Shown here: in pieces, positions 17,702 to 24,147 of the stretch | How the letters are laid out: each line of letters starts with the position of its first letter | How positions within the stretch are numbered: position 1 is the stretch's first letter | Virus record (IMG/VR): IMGVR_UViG_3300009618_000014 | Coordinates: 1 to 39,813 of that record | DNA: 39,813 nt | Direction: 5' to 3' (one strand) | From: a virus | Made by a program: the position numbers and the translations under genes | Notes under the pieces: model-generated | What the model was told of the DNA's origin: nothing | The model's input: the letters and a program-made list of their open reading frames with translations, nothing else | Databases searched by the model: none

Positions 17702-18310
17702 ATGGCCGACGTAGAGGTGAAGAACGAGGGGTCAGTCGTCCTCCTCATCCCCATGAGCGACAGGGGGAAGGACTGGATTGACGAGAACCTCCAGCTTGAG
17801 AGCTGGCAGTGGTACGGCAACGCTGCGGCCGTCGAGGCACGCTATGCCGACCCTATCGTGGACGGCATGATGGACGACGGCCTGGAGGTGAAGGGGACCA
17901 CGAGGGTCATACCCGAGGAGTCCGACCTCACCCCCGAGCAGGAGGAGGACATGGTCAGGAGGGGCCAGCTCCCCCCCATGGAGATGCGCTCCTCCAGGAC
18001 GGCCGCCCTCCCCGCCCAGCAGCGGCCCCCTGAGGGCACCCCCGCCGCAGACATGAGGGAGGACCCCTGGGCGGCCGCCTCCCAGGCCATATCCCAGCCG
18101 GACGACCAGGCCGCCCGCCGGAGGCTGAGGCACACCGTGGAGCCTGAGATACCCGGAGGCCCCTACCACATGGTATCGTCCGGCAGGGGGTTCAGGTCAG
18201 CCTTCCTGCGCCAGCCGAGGAGGGATGGCTACTGCGACGCCTGCGACCGCCCCGAGGCGCAGTGCGTGTGCAGCCCCGAGGACTGCGACCTGACAAGGGA
18301 GAGGGCATAG
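17702..18310 (+). CDS. Unknown phage protein with conserved N-terminal small domain and Cys-rich tail
   Basis: 202 residues, ribosome site AGGA within the end of the previous gene. Residues 1-60 (NEGSVVLLIPMSDRGKDWID... WYGNAAAVEARYADPIVDGM) match a small domain that I recall as a stand-alone hypothetical protein in many phages and plasmids. Residues 85-150 are low-complexity. About 145-170 (EIPGGPYHMVSSGRGFRS) looks ordered, and the C-terminus carries CDACDRPEAQCVC, a possible metal site. It appears to be an extended version of the small family member. The function of the domain is unknown. Confidence 0.7.
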   Translation: MADVEVKNEGSVVLLIPMSDRGKDWIDENLQLESWQWYGNAAAVEARYADPIVDGMMDDGLEVKGTTRVIPEESDLTPEQEEDMVRRGQLPPMEMRSSRTAALPAQQRPPEGTPAADMREDPWAAASQAISQPDDQAARRRLRHTVEPEIPGGPYHMVSSGRGFRSAFLRQPRRDGYCDACDRPEAQCVCSPEDCDLTRERA

Positions 18311-18360
18311 AGACTACAGGAACCATTTTAAGAGCCGCCAGGAAGGCGGCGGAGGAGAAC

Positions 18361-19065
18361 ATGGCAAAGACGTCGAGGGAAGCCCTAAGGGAGAAGATAG
18401 CGGCGATAGCCGAGGACAGGAAGGCCCAGGAGTACGGCCTGCTGAGGGAGGTGGCCGCCAGGGAGCCTGAGAAGGTCGGGGAGGCCCTCGGGGAGCTGGC
18501 GCACGCCGCCAGCGCATGGGGGGCGTCCGCCGCCGCCCTGCGTGAGAACCTGGACCTGGTGAGCGCCCCGCATGCGGCGTCCCTGAGGGCCAGGACAGCG
18601 GCCAGGAGGAAGTACGCCGCCGAGTTCCGGCGCATCGCCGAGGTGGCCCCGGAGCAGGTCGAGGACGCCGTGGTCGAGCTTTACCGCTCCATCGACGAGA
18701 TTGCCGCAGGGCTGGAGAACCTGGCGTCCCACCTGGGGATAGACCTTGCGGAGGCCGGCGAGGAGGAGCTTCCCCCTGCGGAGGGCGCAGGGGACGGGGA
18801 CGAGGGCCTGCACGGCGAGATGCCTGTCGGGGGGACCGAGCCTGCCGAGGAGGACGACCTTGCCAAGGAGGCCGGCGGCGAGGGGGCGTTCACGACCGAC
18901 CGTGACGAGGAGGGCAAGCCCAAGCCCCCTTCCAGGATGGAGAACCGGACGGCCACCGGGAGCGGGGCCTTCGTCACCGACCGTGACCAGGGGGCAGAGC
19001 CTAAGCCCGTGGAGAAGGCCGAGATTCCCGTCTCCCAGGGCGAGGCCGCCATCAAGCAGAAGTAA
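18361..19065 (+). CDS. Helical protein of unknown function with acidic repeat tail
   Basis: 234 residues from ATG 18361, preceded by GGCGGAGGAG; an earlier in-frame ATG lies inside the previous gene. Residues 1-135 are almost entirely helical and Ala/Glu/Arg-rich, suggesting a helical bundle. The tail is acidic and disordered and contains two copies of a GAF-T/V-TDRD...KP motif about 30 residues apart (at about 178 and 200). No catalytic or membrane features are visible. Being at the end of the late block, it could be a virion or assembly protein. Confidence 0.65.
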   Translation: MAKTSREALREKIAAIAEDRKAQEYGLLREVAAREPEKVGEALGELAHAASAWGASAAALRENLDLVSAPHAASLRARTAARRKYAAEFRRIAEVAPEQVEDAVVELYRSIDEIAAGLENLASHLGIDLAEAGEEELPPAEGAGDGDEGLHGEMPVGGTEPAEEDDLAKEAGGEGAFTTDRDEEGKPKPPSRMENRTATGSGAFVTDRDQGAEPKPVEKAEIPVSQGEAAIKQK

Positions 19066-19121
19066 CCCTGCCGCCGCTGCCAGCATCTAAAAGCCAAGGT
19101 ATTGTATAGGTGGAGGTGCGT

Positions 19122-19898
19122 ATGAGCAAGATACTGCTCTCTGCTCTCGTGTTCCTGCTTCTCTCCCTGCCTGCCCCTGCCCAGCGCCACGGCGGGCCGG
19201 CTGCGGGAGGAAGGTCCCCTTCCCCTGCTGCCGCCCCCAGGCCGGGCGGAGGGGGTACCCATGCCCAGGCACCTGCCAGGGCGGGAGGGCGCTCCTACGG
19301 GCGTCCTGGCGCTCCTGCGGGGCATCCTGGCGAGGCCCACGGCAGTATACGGGCACCCGGCCAGTCTTCCTACCATAGCCCCTACCATGCCTCTATCCCA
19401 GGGGGACGCTACAGCGCCTACTTCGGGAGGGGGCACCGGTTCGTCCCCTGGCACGGGTCCCCCTACTTCCATGGCGGACGGGGATGGCACGGGCACCGGG
19501 GGTTCCGGTACGGCGGGTTCTACTGGGGGTTCGACATCTGGCCCTACGGCGTAGGGCCCTGGTGGTGGGGCTACGACGACCCGGTATACATCATAATCGA
19601 GGGGGGCTGCTACTATGCCTACGACGACCTGCACCCTGGGCAGAGGGTAGAGGTGACCCCGCAGCCCGATAGGGAAGAGACAGGCACGGTGGTCATCAGG
19701 GGCGGGGCCAGGGGTGACCAGGTCCTCGTGGACAAGGCGCTTGCCGGGTATATAGGCGAGCTGGGTGCGTTCTCCCTCCCGGCAGGCCCCCATGCCCTTG
19801 AGGTCAAGGGCAGGGGGCCGTACTTCGGGGAGGACATAATGGTCCTTGCAGGGCACGAGCTTGACATCGACGTGCCGGGCGCTCCGCCCTCCGACTAG
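19122..19898 (+). CDS. Exported His/Gly/Trp-rich protein with PEGA-like C-terminal domain
   Basis: 258 residues. ATG 19122 is favoured by GGTGGAGG just upstream. Residues 1-22 form a clear signal peptide (SKILLSALVFLLLSLPAPAQ) with an Ala-x-Ala cleavage site. Residues 25-110 are Gly/Pro/Ser-rich. About 110-155 is strongly aromatic (RGWHGHRGFRYGGFYWGFD, WPYGVGPWWWGYDD). About 165-258 is a PEGA-like beta domain (VLVDKALAGYIGELGAFSLP AG-H-LEVKG). Bacterial envelope proteins, notably in Acidobacteriota and Myxococcota, share this layout of aromatic segment followed by PEGA domain. This is probably a host-derived cargo gene (moron) that alters the infected cell envelope. A TATTGTATAGG promoter-like tract precedes it. 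Its stop overlaps the convergent gene in a shared CTAG. Confidence 0.8.
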   Translation: MSKILLSALVFLLLSLPAPAQRHGGPAAGGRSPSPAAAPRPGGGGTHAQAPARAGGRSYGRPGAPAGHPGEAHGSIRAPGQSSYHSPYHASIPGGRYSAYFGRGHRFVPWHGSPYFHGGRGWHGHRGFRYGGFYWGFDIWPYGVGPWWWGYDDPVYIIIEGGCYYAYDDLHPGQRVEVTPQPDREETGTVVIRGGARGDQVLVDKALAGYIGELGAFSLPAGPHALEVKGRGPYFGEDIMVLAGHELDIDVPGAPPSD

Positions 19899-20368
19899 CC
19901 GTTGATGGGCTGTAGCCCGTGCGGCCACTTCTCGACAGCGGGGGCATCGGGGGCCTTCTTGCGCCCCGGCTCCTGCTGCTCCAGGGCACGCCGCACGCCG
20001 TCCACGGGGAGGCAGAACACCTTGCCGTCCTTCGCACGCTTCGCCAGGATGGGGAAGCGTGTAGCCTTGGGGCGCATGCCTGTGATGGTGTACCTCTCGA
20101 AGCTGAAGGTGATGGTCTTGCCGAGGTCGTCCGCCTGGAGGTCGTAGAGGGTGGCGTAGCTCTTGAAGTCCTCCGCCTCCTTGCTGTTCACGGTCCCGTC
20201 CTGGGACACGGTGCTGCACTCGACCTTGAGGGTGAAGTGCCCGCCCGAGAACGTCCCCCTCCCCGGCCTGATTACGATTCCGTGCTTGGCCGCTATCGCC
20301 TGCAACGCCTCCTCGATGTCCCTGCTGAGGATACGGCACGACGTCCTGTCGAAGCCCGTGATAGCCAT
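19895..20368 (-). CDS. Conserved phage hypothetical protein
   Basis: 157 residues. The sequence MAITGFDRTSCRILSRDIEE...IAAKHGIVIRPGRGTFSGG...DFKSYATLYDLQADDLGKTITF...PILAKRAKDGKVF is a familiar small-protein pattern in many tailed phages, always without an assigned function as far as I know. It appears to be a complete alpha/beta domain with a charged tail. The ribosome site AGGAGGAAGGG lies in the 3' end of the upstream gene, so both belong to one transcript probably started at the promoter-like site 20548-20586. The stop overlaps the convergent plus-strand gene by four bases (CTAG). Confidence 0.8.
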   Translation of the reverse strand: MAITGFDRTSCRILSRDIEEALQAIAAKHGIVIRPGRGTFSGGHFTLKVECSTVSQDGTVNSKEAEDFKSYATLYDLQADDLGKTITFSFERYTITGMRPKATRFPILAKRAKDGKVFCLPVDGVRRALEQQEPGRKKAPDAPAVEKWPHGLQPING

Positions 20369-20371
20369 AGG

Positions 20372-20542
20372 TTACCCTTCCTCCTGGTTTAGCATCCGCC
20401 TTACCGCCCGGTTCGCCGACACCCCTGCCTTGCCCTGCGGGTGCTCCTCCAGCGGCCTGCCGCAGACGGCGCATCCGGGGCCCGTATAGGTGGGGTTCTC
20501 GGTATAGGGGTGGTTCTCCGGCTTGAAGAAGTCTCTGTCCAT
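20372..20542 (-). CDS. Small Cys-containing protein, possibly from a leaderless transcript
   Basis: 56 residues with GPGCAVCGRPLEEHPQG, a C-x2-C plus His pattern seen in many phage microproteins. There is no Shine-Dalgarno sequence. The start ATG begins eight bases after the TATACT box of the promoter-like motif at 20548-20586, so the predicted transcript would start at or next to the start codon. Its stop is three bases before the start of the next gene, whose ribosome site it contains. The function is unknown. Confidence 0.6.
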   Translation of the reverse strand: MDRDFFKPENHPYTENPTYTGPGCAVCGRPLEEHPQGKAGVSANRAVRRMLNQEEG

Positions 20543-20547
20543 CGGGT

Positions 20548-20586
20548 ATAGTATACACCGTCCTACACGGAGCAGGCAGGGGATTC
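20548..20586 (-). promoter_or_regulatory. Bipartite early-promoter-like motif, copy A
   Basis: Reading leftwards: GAATCCC (20586-20580), 20 bases, then GGTGTATACTAT (20559-20548), with TATACT as a -10-like box. It is one of five copies in the minus-strand small-gene block. It overlaps the last codons of the gene at 20563 and lies directly before the gene at 20542. Copies A and B are nearly identical over the whole element. Confidence 0.6.
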
Positions 20587-20736
20587 TGCCCGGCTGTAGT
20601 AGTTCTTCACCAGGCTCCTCATCGTCTCGTCCACCGACATGTGCCAGGAGAGGTACCCGTCCTGCCCCTCCCGGAGCAGCGCCACGAGGCGCTCGGCGTC
20701 CCTCAGCATCTCCTCCCTGCGGGCCTTCTCTGCCAT
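20563..20736 (-). CDS. Small charged helical protein
   Basis: 57 residues from ATG 20736, preceded by GGAGGAAG; the longer open frame upstream is a shadow of the next gene. It is mostly helical (ARREEMLRDAERLVALLREG) with a Trp/Tyr-rich middle (DGYLSWHMSVDETM). Its last eight codons run through promoter motif copy A. It is translationally coupled to the upstream 29-residue membrane protein by a one-base overlap (TGATG). No family recognised. Confidence 0.65.
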   Translation of the reverse strand: MAEKARREEMLRDAERLVALLREGQDGYLSWHMSVDETMRSLVKNYYSRAESPACSV

Positions 20737-20825
20737 CACTTCCTCCTCCCTGCCCCCCATATCACCAGGGCATTGGGCACCAGCATGGCCAGGAACAGGC
20801 CTATGACCGCTAGCCCTGCGCTCAC
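20736..20825 (-). CDS. 29-residue single-pass membrane microprotein
   Basis: GTG start at 20825 in a GTGA overlap with the upstream stop, and a GAGGAGGGG ribosome site. The product is one hydrophobic helix (AGLAVIGLFLAMLVPNALVIW) followed by a basic end (GAGRRK), consistent with a small inner-membrane protein. It ends in a one-base overlap with the next gene. The tight coupling on both sides supports a real gene despite its length. Similar tiny membrane proteins in phages act in lysis control or membrane takeover; no specific role is assigned. Confidence 0.55.
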   Translation of the reverse strand: MSAGLAVIGLFLAMLVPNALVIWGAGRRK

Positions 20826-21031
20826 CTGCCCCTCCTCGGGAAGTCCGCCTCGAAGTCCCGGTCGTTGAGGTCATGGTAAAGCTCCCATACCCGGCAGCCT
20901 ACCTCCTTCTCCCATCCCAGGGCCTCCCGGTCCGTCTCCAGCCTGGGCTTCTCCAGCAGCCCCAGCAGGGCCCTGGCGTGCCCGAGCATGGACTCCCTGC
21001 GGGTCCCTGGGTGCAGTATCCTCTCGTCCAT
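20822..21031 (-). CDS. Small soluble protein of unknown function
   Basis: 69 residues from ATG 21031, preceded by GGAGGAGG. It is probably helical (RESMLGHARALLGLLEK, GWEKEVGCRVWELYHDLNDRD). The stop overlaps the next GTG start by four bases. It sits directly after the sugar transferase gene in the same transcript. No family recognised. Confidence 0.65.
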   Translation of the reverse strand: MDERILHPGTRRESMLGHARALLGLLEKPRLETDREALGWEKEVGCRVWELYHDLNDRDFEADFPRRGR

Positions 21032-21051
21032 ACCTCCTCCTAACCGGCAGG

Positions 21052-21642
21052 CTATACCCCCCTGCCCCTGAGCACATGGGAGACGGTGACCGCCAGCAGC
21101 AGCAGGTCGTAGGCAAGCCCCCTGCGGCGGCGGTAGCAGCGGTGCAGGCGCACCTCGTACCCCCTCCCCAGCGAGTTGACCCTCTCCCGCCCCACGAGCT
21201 GGGACAGCCCTGTGATGCCGGGGGGCATGTCCAGGCAGTCGGAGTAGCCGGGCACCGTCCTGGACAGGTGCTCGGCTATGCCGTACTCGTCCGGCCGTGG
21301 GCCGACCATGCTCATGTCGCCCACGAGGACGTTCCAGAGCTGCGGCAGCTCGTCCAGGTGGGTGCGCCGCAGCAGCCACCCCAGCGGGGTCACCCTGGGG
21401 TCGCCCCTCTCCACCAGGTCCAGCCTGCGGGCCGAGCCGTTGCGCATGGTCCGCAGCTTGTACATGGTGAAGGGCCTGCCGTGCCTGCCCATCCGCTTCT
21501 GCCTGAACAGGGCGGGCCCGGGGGAGGTCAGGCGCACGGCGGCGGCCAGGGCGGCAAGGAGCGGGGACACGGCCGCCAGCAGCAGCACGGCCAGGGCCAC
21601 GTCGAGCGCCCGCTTGGCATGGTAGTACCTGGCGTCCGCCAC
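21052..21642 (-). CDS. Initiating sugar transferase (monotopic phosphoglycosyl transferase)
   Basis: 196 residues from GTG 21642, with GGAGGG before it; an upstream in-frame ATG lies inside the neighbouring gene. It has the full compact bacterial sugar-transferase domain: KRALDVALAVLLLAAVSPLL as membrane re-entrant helix (10-36), LTSPGPALFRQKRMGRHGRPF (38-58), MYKLRTM (60-66), the catalytic Asp-Glu dyad in THLDELPQLWNVL (Asp97, Glu98), GDMSMVGPRP (108-117) and PGITGLSQLVGR (141-152). Enzymes of this family (PglC/WbaP-like) move a sugar phosphate from a UDP-sugar onto undecaprenyl phosphate and so start O-antigen, capsule or glycoprotein glycan synthesis. The minimal length without a four-helix N-terminal region resembles PglC. 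It may provide the first step for the glycan cassette at 32951-38372. Confidence 0.88.
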   Translation of the reverse strand: MADARYYHAKRALDVALAVLLLAAVSPLLAALAAAVRLTSPGPALFRQKRMGRHGRPFTMYKLRTMRNGSARRLDLVERGDPRVTPLGWLLRRTHLDELPQLWNVLVGDMSMVGPRPDEYGIAEHLSRTVPGYSDCLDMPPGITGLSQLVGRERVNSLGRGYEVRLHRCYRRRRGLAYDLLLLAVTVSHVLRGRGV

Positions 21643-21653
21643 TATCCCTCCCC

Positions 21654-21920
21654 CTAGCGTGGGTGCGGCCCCCCTGCGCAGTAGCATATGGCCCTGCCGC
21701 TCGCCCTCGCCTTCCTCAGGCGCTCCTCCCTGCGGGCCTCGGCCGCAATCTGGTTCGCCCGGTTCCACATCTGCGCCCAGGATATGCTGACCTCGTGCCT
21801 GCACCCCTTGGGGCGCAGCCTCAGCCCCCATGCCTCCACGTGGGCCACCATCAGGCGCTTCCCCACGAGGAGCGGCGTCTCCAGGCACAGCTTGGTCTTG
21901 CGCCTCAGTATGCTGGTCAT
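21654..21920 (-). CDS. Small basic conserved-type phage protein
   Basis: 88 residues. The N-terminal half is beta-type (TKLCLETPLLVGKRLMVAHV EAWGLRLRPKG), followed by a helix (SWAQMWNRANQIAAEARREER) and a Cys-containing basic tail. From memory, the combination 'LRPKG-R-E...S-..IW..A...AAE..R.ER' occurs in small unannotated phage proteins. It begins in an ATGA overlap with the preceding membrane microprotein gene. The function is unknown. Confidence 0.7.
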   Translation of the reverse strand: MTSILRRKTKLCLETPLLVGKRLMVAHVEAWGLRLRPKGCRHEVSISWAQMWNRANQIAAEARREERLRKARASGRAICYCAGGPHPR

Positions 21921-22081
21921 CGGTACCTTCCCCTCCTTGGCCCCTGCCCTGCCACGTGCCCTGCGATAGCGCCCATGTTCCCTGCGATGCCCAGGATGGC
22001 GGCCACCGCTACGAGGAGCACTGCCGCTACCGCCGACAGGAGCGCCACCTCCAGCCAGTCTACCGCATACCAGTTCACCAT
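21917..22081 (-). CDS. 54-residue membrane protein
   Basis: ATG 22081 with a GAAGGGCAG ribosome site. One long hydrophobic helix (VALLSAVAAVLLVAVAAILG) is followed by a Gly/Ala stretch and a basic tail (RRGRYR), which indicates a small inner-membrane protein. The stop overlaps the next gene's ATG (ATGA). The function is unknown. Confidence 0.65.
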   Translation of the reverse strand: MVNWYAVDWLEVALLSAVAAVLLVAVAAILGIAGNMGAIAGHVAGQGPRRGRYR

Positions 22082-22092
22082 GGCTGCCCTTC

Positions 22093-22392
22093 CTACTCTA
22101 TGGTCATCACCACGAGGCCCCTGTCCTCCAGCGACACGGTGACCACCGTGCCGGGCGGGAGGGGGCCTGCGCAGTGCCATACCGACACGTGGTAGCGCCC
22201 CTTGGGGAACTCCATGTCCCTCGTCCATGCCGTCCCCCCGCCGTCCGTGAGGCATGCCACGGGGGCACGGCTCCTGAGCACCAGGACGGTTGCGTCCTGC
22301 GGCCCCTGGTGCTTCCACCACTCGACCTTCACGCCCGCCCCGCTGTCCTCCATGTGCCCCCAGGACACGAGGCGGTTGCCGTTGCTAGGCAT
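22093..22392 (-). CDS. Beta-rich small protein of unknown function
   Basis: 99 residues. The pattern alternates hydrophobic residues over its length (VKVEWWKHQG, ATVLVLRSRA, RYHVSVWHCAGPLPPGTVVTVSL), suggesting a small Ig-like or jelly-roll beta domain. There is no signal peptide. It overlaps the upstream gene by eight bases. No family recognised. Confidence 0.65.
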   Translation of the reverse strand: MPSNGNRLVSWGHMEDSGAGVKVEWWKHQGPQDATVLVLRSRAPVACLTDGGGTAWTRDMEFPKGRYHVSVWHCAGPLPPGTVVTVSLEDRGLVVMTIE

Positions 22393-22771
22393 CCTTGCGG
22401 TCCCCCGGTGCCTCCCCTGGGAAGTATACCCCCAGGTCCCTGACCATCTGCACGATTGCCTCGCACATGTCGATGTCGAACCACCCCTCGTCCGGCACGG
22501 GCCTGACGGAGTAGCTGCGCAGCTTGCCGGACTCCTTGAGGCGCTGGAGGCCTGCCGTGAACTCCTGGTAGTCGTCGTAGCTGAGCATGGCCCTGAAGGC
22601 CCGCTCCTCGTCCGGCACGGCGACCTTCGCCCTGGAGCCGAGCAGCATCCTTACCTCGAAGAGGCAGGTGTTGTCGGTCACCCTTATGGCCTCCAGGATA
22701 AGCTCGTCCATCCCCTGCCTCCCCCCCGTGAAGGGGAAGCCTGCCTTGTCGTCCCGCTCCCTCTTGTGCAT
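22385..22771 (-). CDS. Alpha/beta protein of unknown function
   Basis: 128 residues from ATG 22771. An alternative ATG at 22711 has an equally good GGAGG site and would give 108 residues. The core (MDELILEAIRV.. CLFEVRMLLGSRAKVAVPDEERAF, YDDYQEFTAGLQRLKESG, WFDIDMCEAIVQMVRDL) looks like a complete compact domain with conserved-looking aromatic and acidic residues. No family or catalytic motif recognised. Confidence 0.65.
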   Translation of the reverse strand: MHKRERDDKAGFPFTGGRQGMDELILEAIRVTDNTCLFEVRMLLGSRAKVAVPDEERAFRAMLSYDDYQEFTAGLQRLKESGKLRSYSVRPVPDEGWFDIDMCEAIVQMVRDLGVYFPGEAPGDRKDA

Positions 22772-22782
22772 CCCTGCCCCCC

Positions 22783-23109
22783 TCAGTACCAGTGCTCCGT
22801 CAGCTCGCTGACCAGCTTCCTTATCTCCCCGCCGATGACGGAGGCGTATGCGGGGGAGATTACCTCCCCCTCGGGGTAGTCCTGCCCGTTCATCAGCCTG
22901 TAGAGCCGCTTGATGATGCGGATGGTCGTGGCATCGACGTGCTCCTCCCACTCCGGCTCGAAGCCGTCGCTGGGCCTGCGCACGTCTATCCATCCCATGC
23001 CGTCGCCGATGGTGCCGGTCAGCATGTCCGTCTTCCTGCCTTCCTCCCTGGGCACGCCGCACCTTACCGTTCCGCATGGTACACAGTTGAACTCGCTATG
23101 GGTTTTCAC
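22783..23109 (-). CDS. Small protein with N-terminal Cys pair
   Basis: 108 residues from GTG 23109, chosen because AAGGAG lies six bases before it in the end of the upstream gene; a later ATG at about 23022 is possible. The N-terminus has NCVPCGTVRCG, a possible metal site. The C-terminal half is helical (VDATTIRIIKRLYRLMNGQ, YASVIGGEIRKLVSELTEHW). It overlaps the nucleotidyltransferase-like gene by 14 bases. The function is unknown. Confidence 0.6.
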   Translation of the reverse strand: MKTHSEFNCVPCGTVRCGVPREEGRKTDMLTGTIGDGMGWIDVRRPSDGFEPEWEEHVDATTIRIIKRLYRLMNGQDYPEGEVISPAYASVIGGEIRKLVSELTEHWY

Positions 23110-23653
23110 TGGTCTCCTTCTCCGCCAGCCGGTATGCCCCCAGGTACCTGTCCCTTACCGACGCATCGACTCCGTATCCCCTCGGCAGCCGGTTCAGCTT
23201 TATCAGCTCTACCACGTCCGCAAGGTCCTTCTGCCTTCCCGAGGACAGCTTGGTGGATACGAGGTCTTCGAGGGTGAGCAGCAGGGGCCTTCCCGATACC
23301 TTCGTGGGCATAGGCAGGGAGAACTTCCCCCCCTTGGACACCGTGCTCCCCCCTTGCAGGAGGTCTACCGGCACCCTGGTCTCCCTGTCCGTCACGGTCA
23401 TCCCCGACCCCTGGTTCTTCCTGAACAGCCCGCTCTGCTGGAGACGCCAGATTGCCTCCGCAGGGTCCGGCACGATGATGTCCACGTCGATGGTCATCCT
23501 GGGGTACCCGTGCTCCTGCACGGCGAACCCGCCACAGACGTAGTGCGGTATGCCCCACCCTGCCAGGACGCCCACGGCCTTCCTCAGGGTCCTGGTCAGG
23601 GCGGTCGTGCCCGTCGCCCTCCTCAGGAACTCCGCCTTGAGGTTCATCGGCAT
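23096..23653 (-). CDS. Nucleotidyltransferase-fold protein, AbiEii-like
   Basis: 185 residues from ATG 23653. The motif YVCGGFAVQEHGYPRMTIDVDIIV (residues about 36-59) has the GG...T-x-D-x-D arrangement of the polymerase-beta-like nucleotidyltransferase fold, as in AbiEii/MNT-type toxins and related phage and bacterial proteins. Downstream LLTLEDLVSTKLSSGRQKDLADVVELI (about 138-164) is the typical helix with Lys and Asp residues that follows the catalytic sheet. AbiEii-type enzymes transfer nucleotides to tRNA or proteins. No antitoxin-like partner is obvious nearby, so a toxin-antitoxin reading is not supported. It may be a takeover or anti-defence enzyme. The length fits a single-domain member. 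Confidence 0.7.
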   Translation of the reverse strand: MPMNLKAEFLRRATGTTALTRTLRKAVGVLAGWGIPHYVCGGFAVQEHGYPRMTIDVDIIVPDPAEAIWRLQQSGLFRKNQGSGMTVTDRETRVPVDLLQGGSTVSKGGKFSLPMPTKVSGRPLLLTLEDLVSTKLSSGRQKDLADVVELIKLNRLPRGYGVDASVRDRYLGAYRLAEKETSENP

Positions 23654-23742
23654 GTCATCTCCCACAGGCCCTTCGCCTGCACTGCCCTGATGGTGCGCCT
23701 GAGCGCCTCTGCCTCGCTGCGCCCCCTGCGCCGTACCAGCAC
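23644..23742 (-). CDS. Possible tiny basic protein, start uncertain
   Basis: The frame ending at 23644 (VRRRGRSEAEALRRTIRAVQAKGLWEMTCR) looks protein-like and has the high third-position GC of neighbours. It fills the gap between the 71-residue zinc protein and the nucleotidyltransferase gene and overlaps the start of the latter. There is no ATG: the frame is open from a stop near 23790, and GTG 23742 (32 residues) is the only common start, without a good ribosome site. A competing frame from ATG 23777 has an ATGA overlap but implausible codons. A sequencing error or a remnant is possible. Confidence 0.3.
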   Translation of the reverse strand: MLVRRRGRSEAEALRRTIRAVQAKGLWEMTCR

Positions 23743-23773
23743 CCCGTGGTAGGGGGCCTTCGGGCACGCTCCC

Positions 23774-23989
23774 TCATGTCTCCATCCTTAGCCGCTTCCT
23801 CTGGTACTTCCGGTAGCATCCAGGGCAGTCCTTCTCCGGCTCGAACCTGTCCCGCAGGTAGGGCATCCGCCCCGCTCCCTTGCCGCACAGGGTGGTGCTC
23901 TCCCCGAACGGCACCAGGTGCCCCCTTCTGCCGCCTGTGCTCACCACGGAGTAGCCTTGCAGGTCTACCTCTTCTCCGGCTTCAGCCAT
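23774..23989 (-). CDS. Small zinc-ribbon-type protein
   Basis: 71 residues. HLVPFGESTTLCGKGAG...CPGCYRKYQRKR follows a common phage microprotein pattern (His, T-LCG, then C-x2-C with basic residues) consistent with one zinc site. Start ATG 23989 overlaps the end of the upstream zinc protein by 25 bases. GGAG lies nine bases upstream. These proteins are often early genes; none has a safe function. Confidence 0.65.
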   Translation of the reverse strand: MAEAGEEVDLQGYSVVSTGGRRGHLVPFGESTTLCGKGAGRMPYLRDRFEPEKDCPGCYRKYQRKRLRMET

Positions 23990-24129
23990 TCCCTGTACTC
24001 CTGGTCGTACCTCTCGCAGGCCTTGCAGCAGTAGGGGCTTCCCCCCTTCGCTGTGTTTATGCCGCAGTAGAGGCATACCGGTATTTCCCTCTTCTTGCGC
24101 TTCTTCTCACGTGGGTCCCTGTCTCTCAT
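23965..24129 (-). CDS. 54-residue zinc-ribbon microprotein
   Basis: ATG 24129 with ribosome site GGAGAG. It has a basic N-terminus (RDPREKKRKKREIP) followed by CLYCGINTAKGGSPYCCKACERY, a four-Cys ribbon of C-x2-C...C-x2-C type. The basic charge suggests nucleic acid or RNA polymerase binding. It overlaps the next gene by 25 bases. The function is unknown. Confidence 0.65.
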   Translation of the reverse strand: MRDRDPREKKRKKREIPVCLYCGINTAKGGSPYCCKACERYDQEYREWLKPEKR

Positions 24130-24147
24130 ACACTCTCCTGTCAGTGC

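Noticed and set aside
18681-20558. 625-residue minus-strand frame spanning several genes
   Set aside because: Crosses a convergent junction and a promoter-like motif and opposes two clear plus-strand genes.
23096-23653. Toxin-antitoxin pair reading for the AbiEii-like gene
   Set aside because: Neighbouring small genes do not resemble an AbiEi-type or winged-helix antitoxin.
23655-23777. ATG 23777 frame with an ATGA overlap as a real small gene
   Set aside because: Its translation (Arg/Pro/Gly/Ala-rich, rare codon pattern) looks like a shadow; the alternative frame in the same stretch is more protein-like, so only that one was listed, with low confidence.
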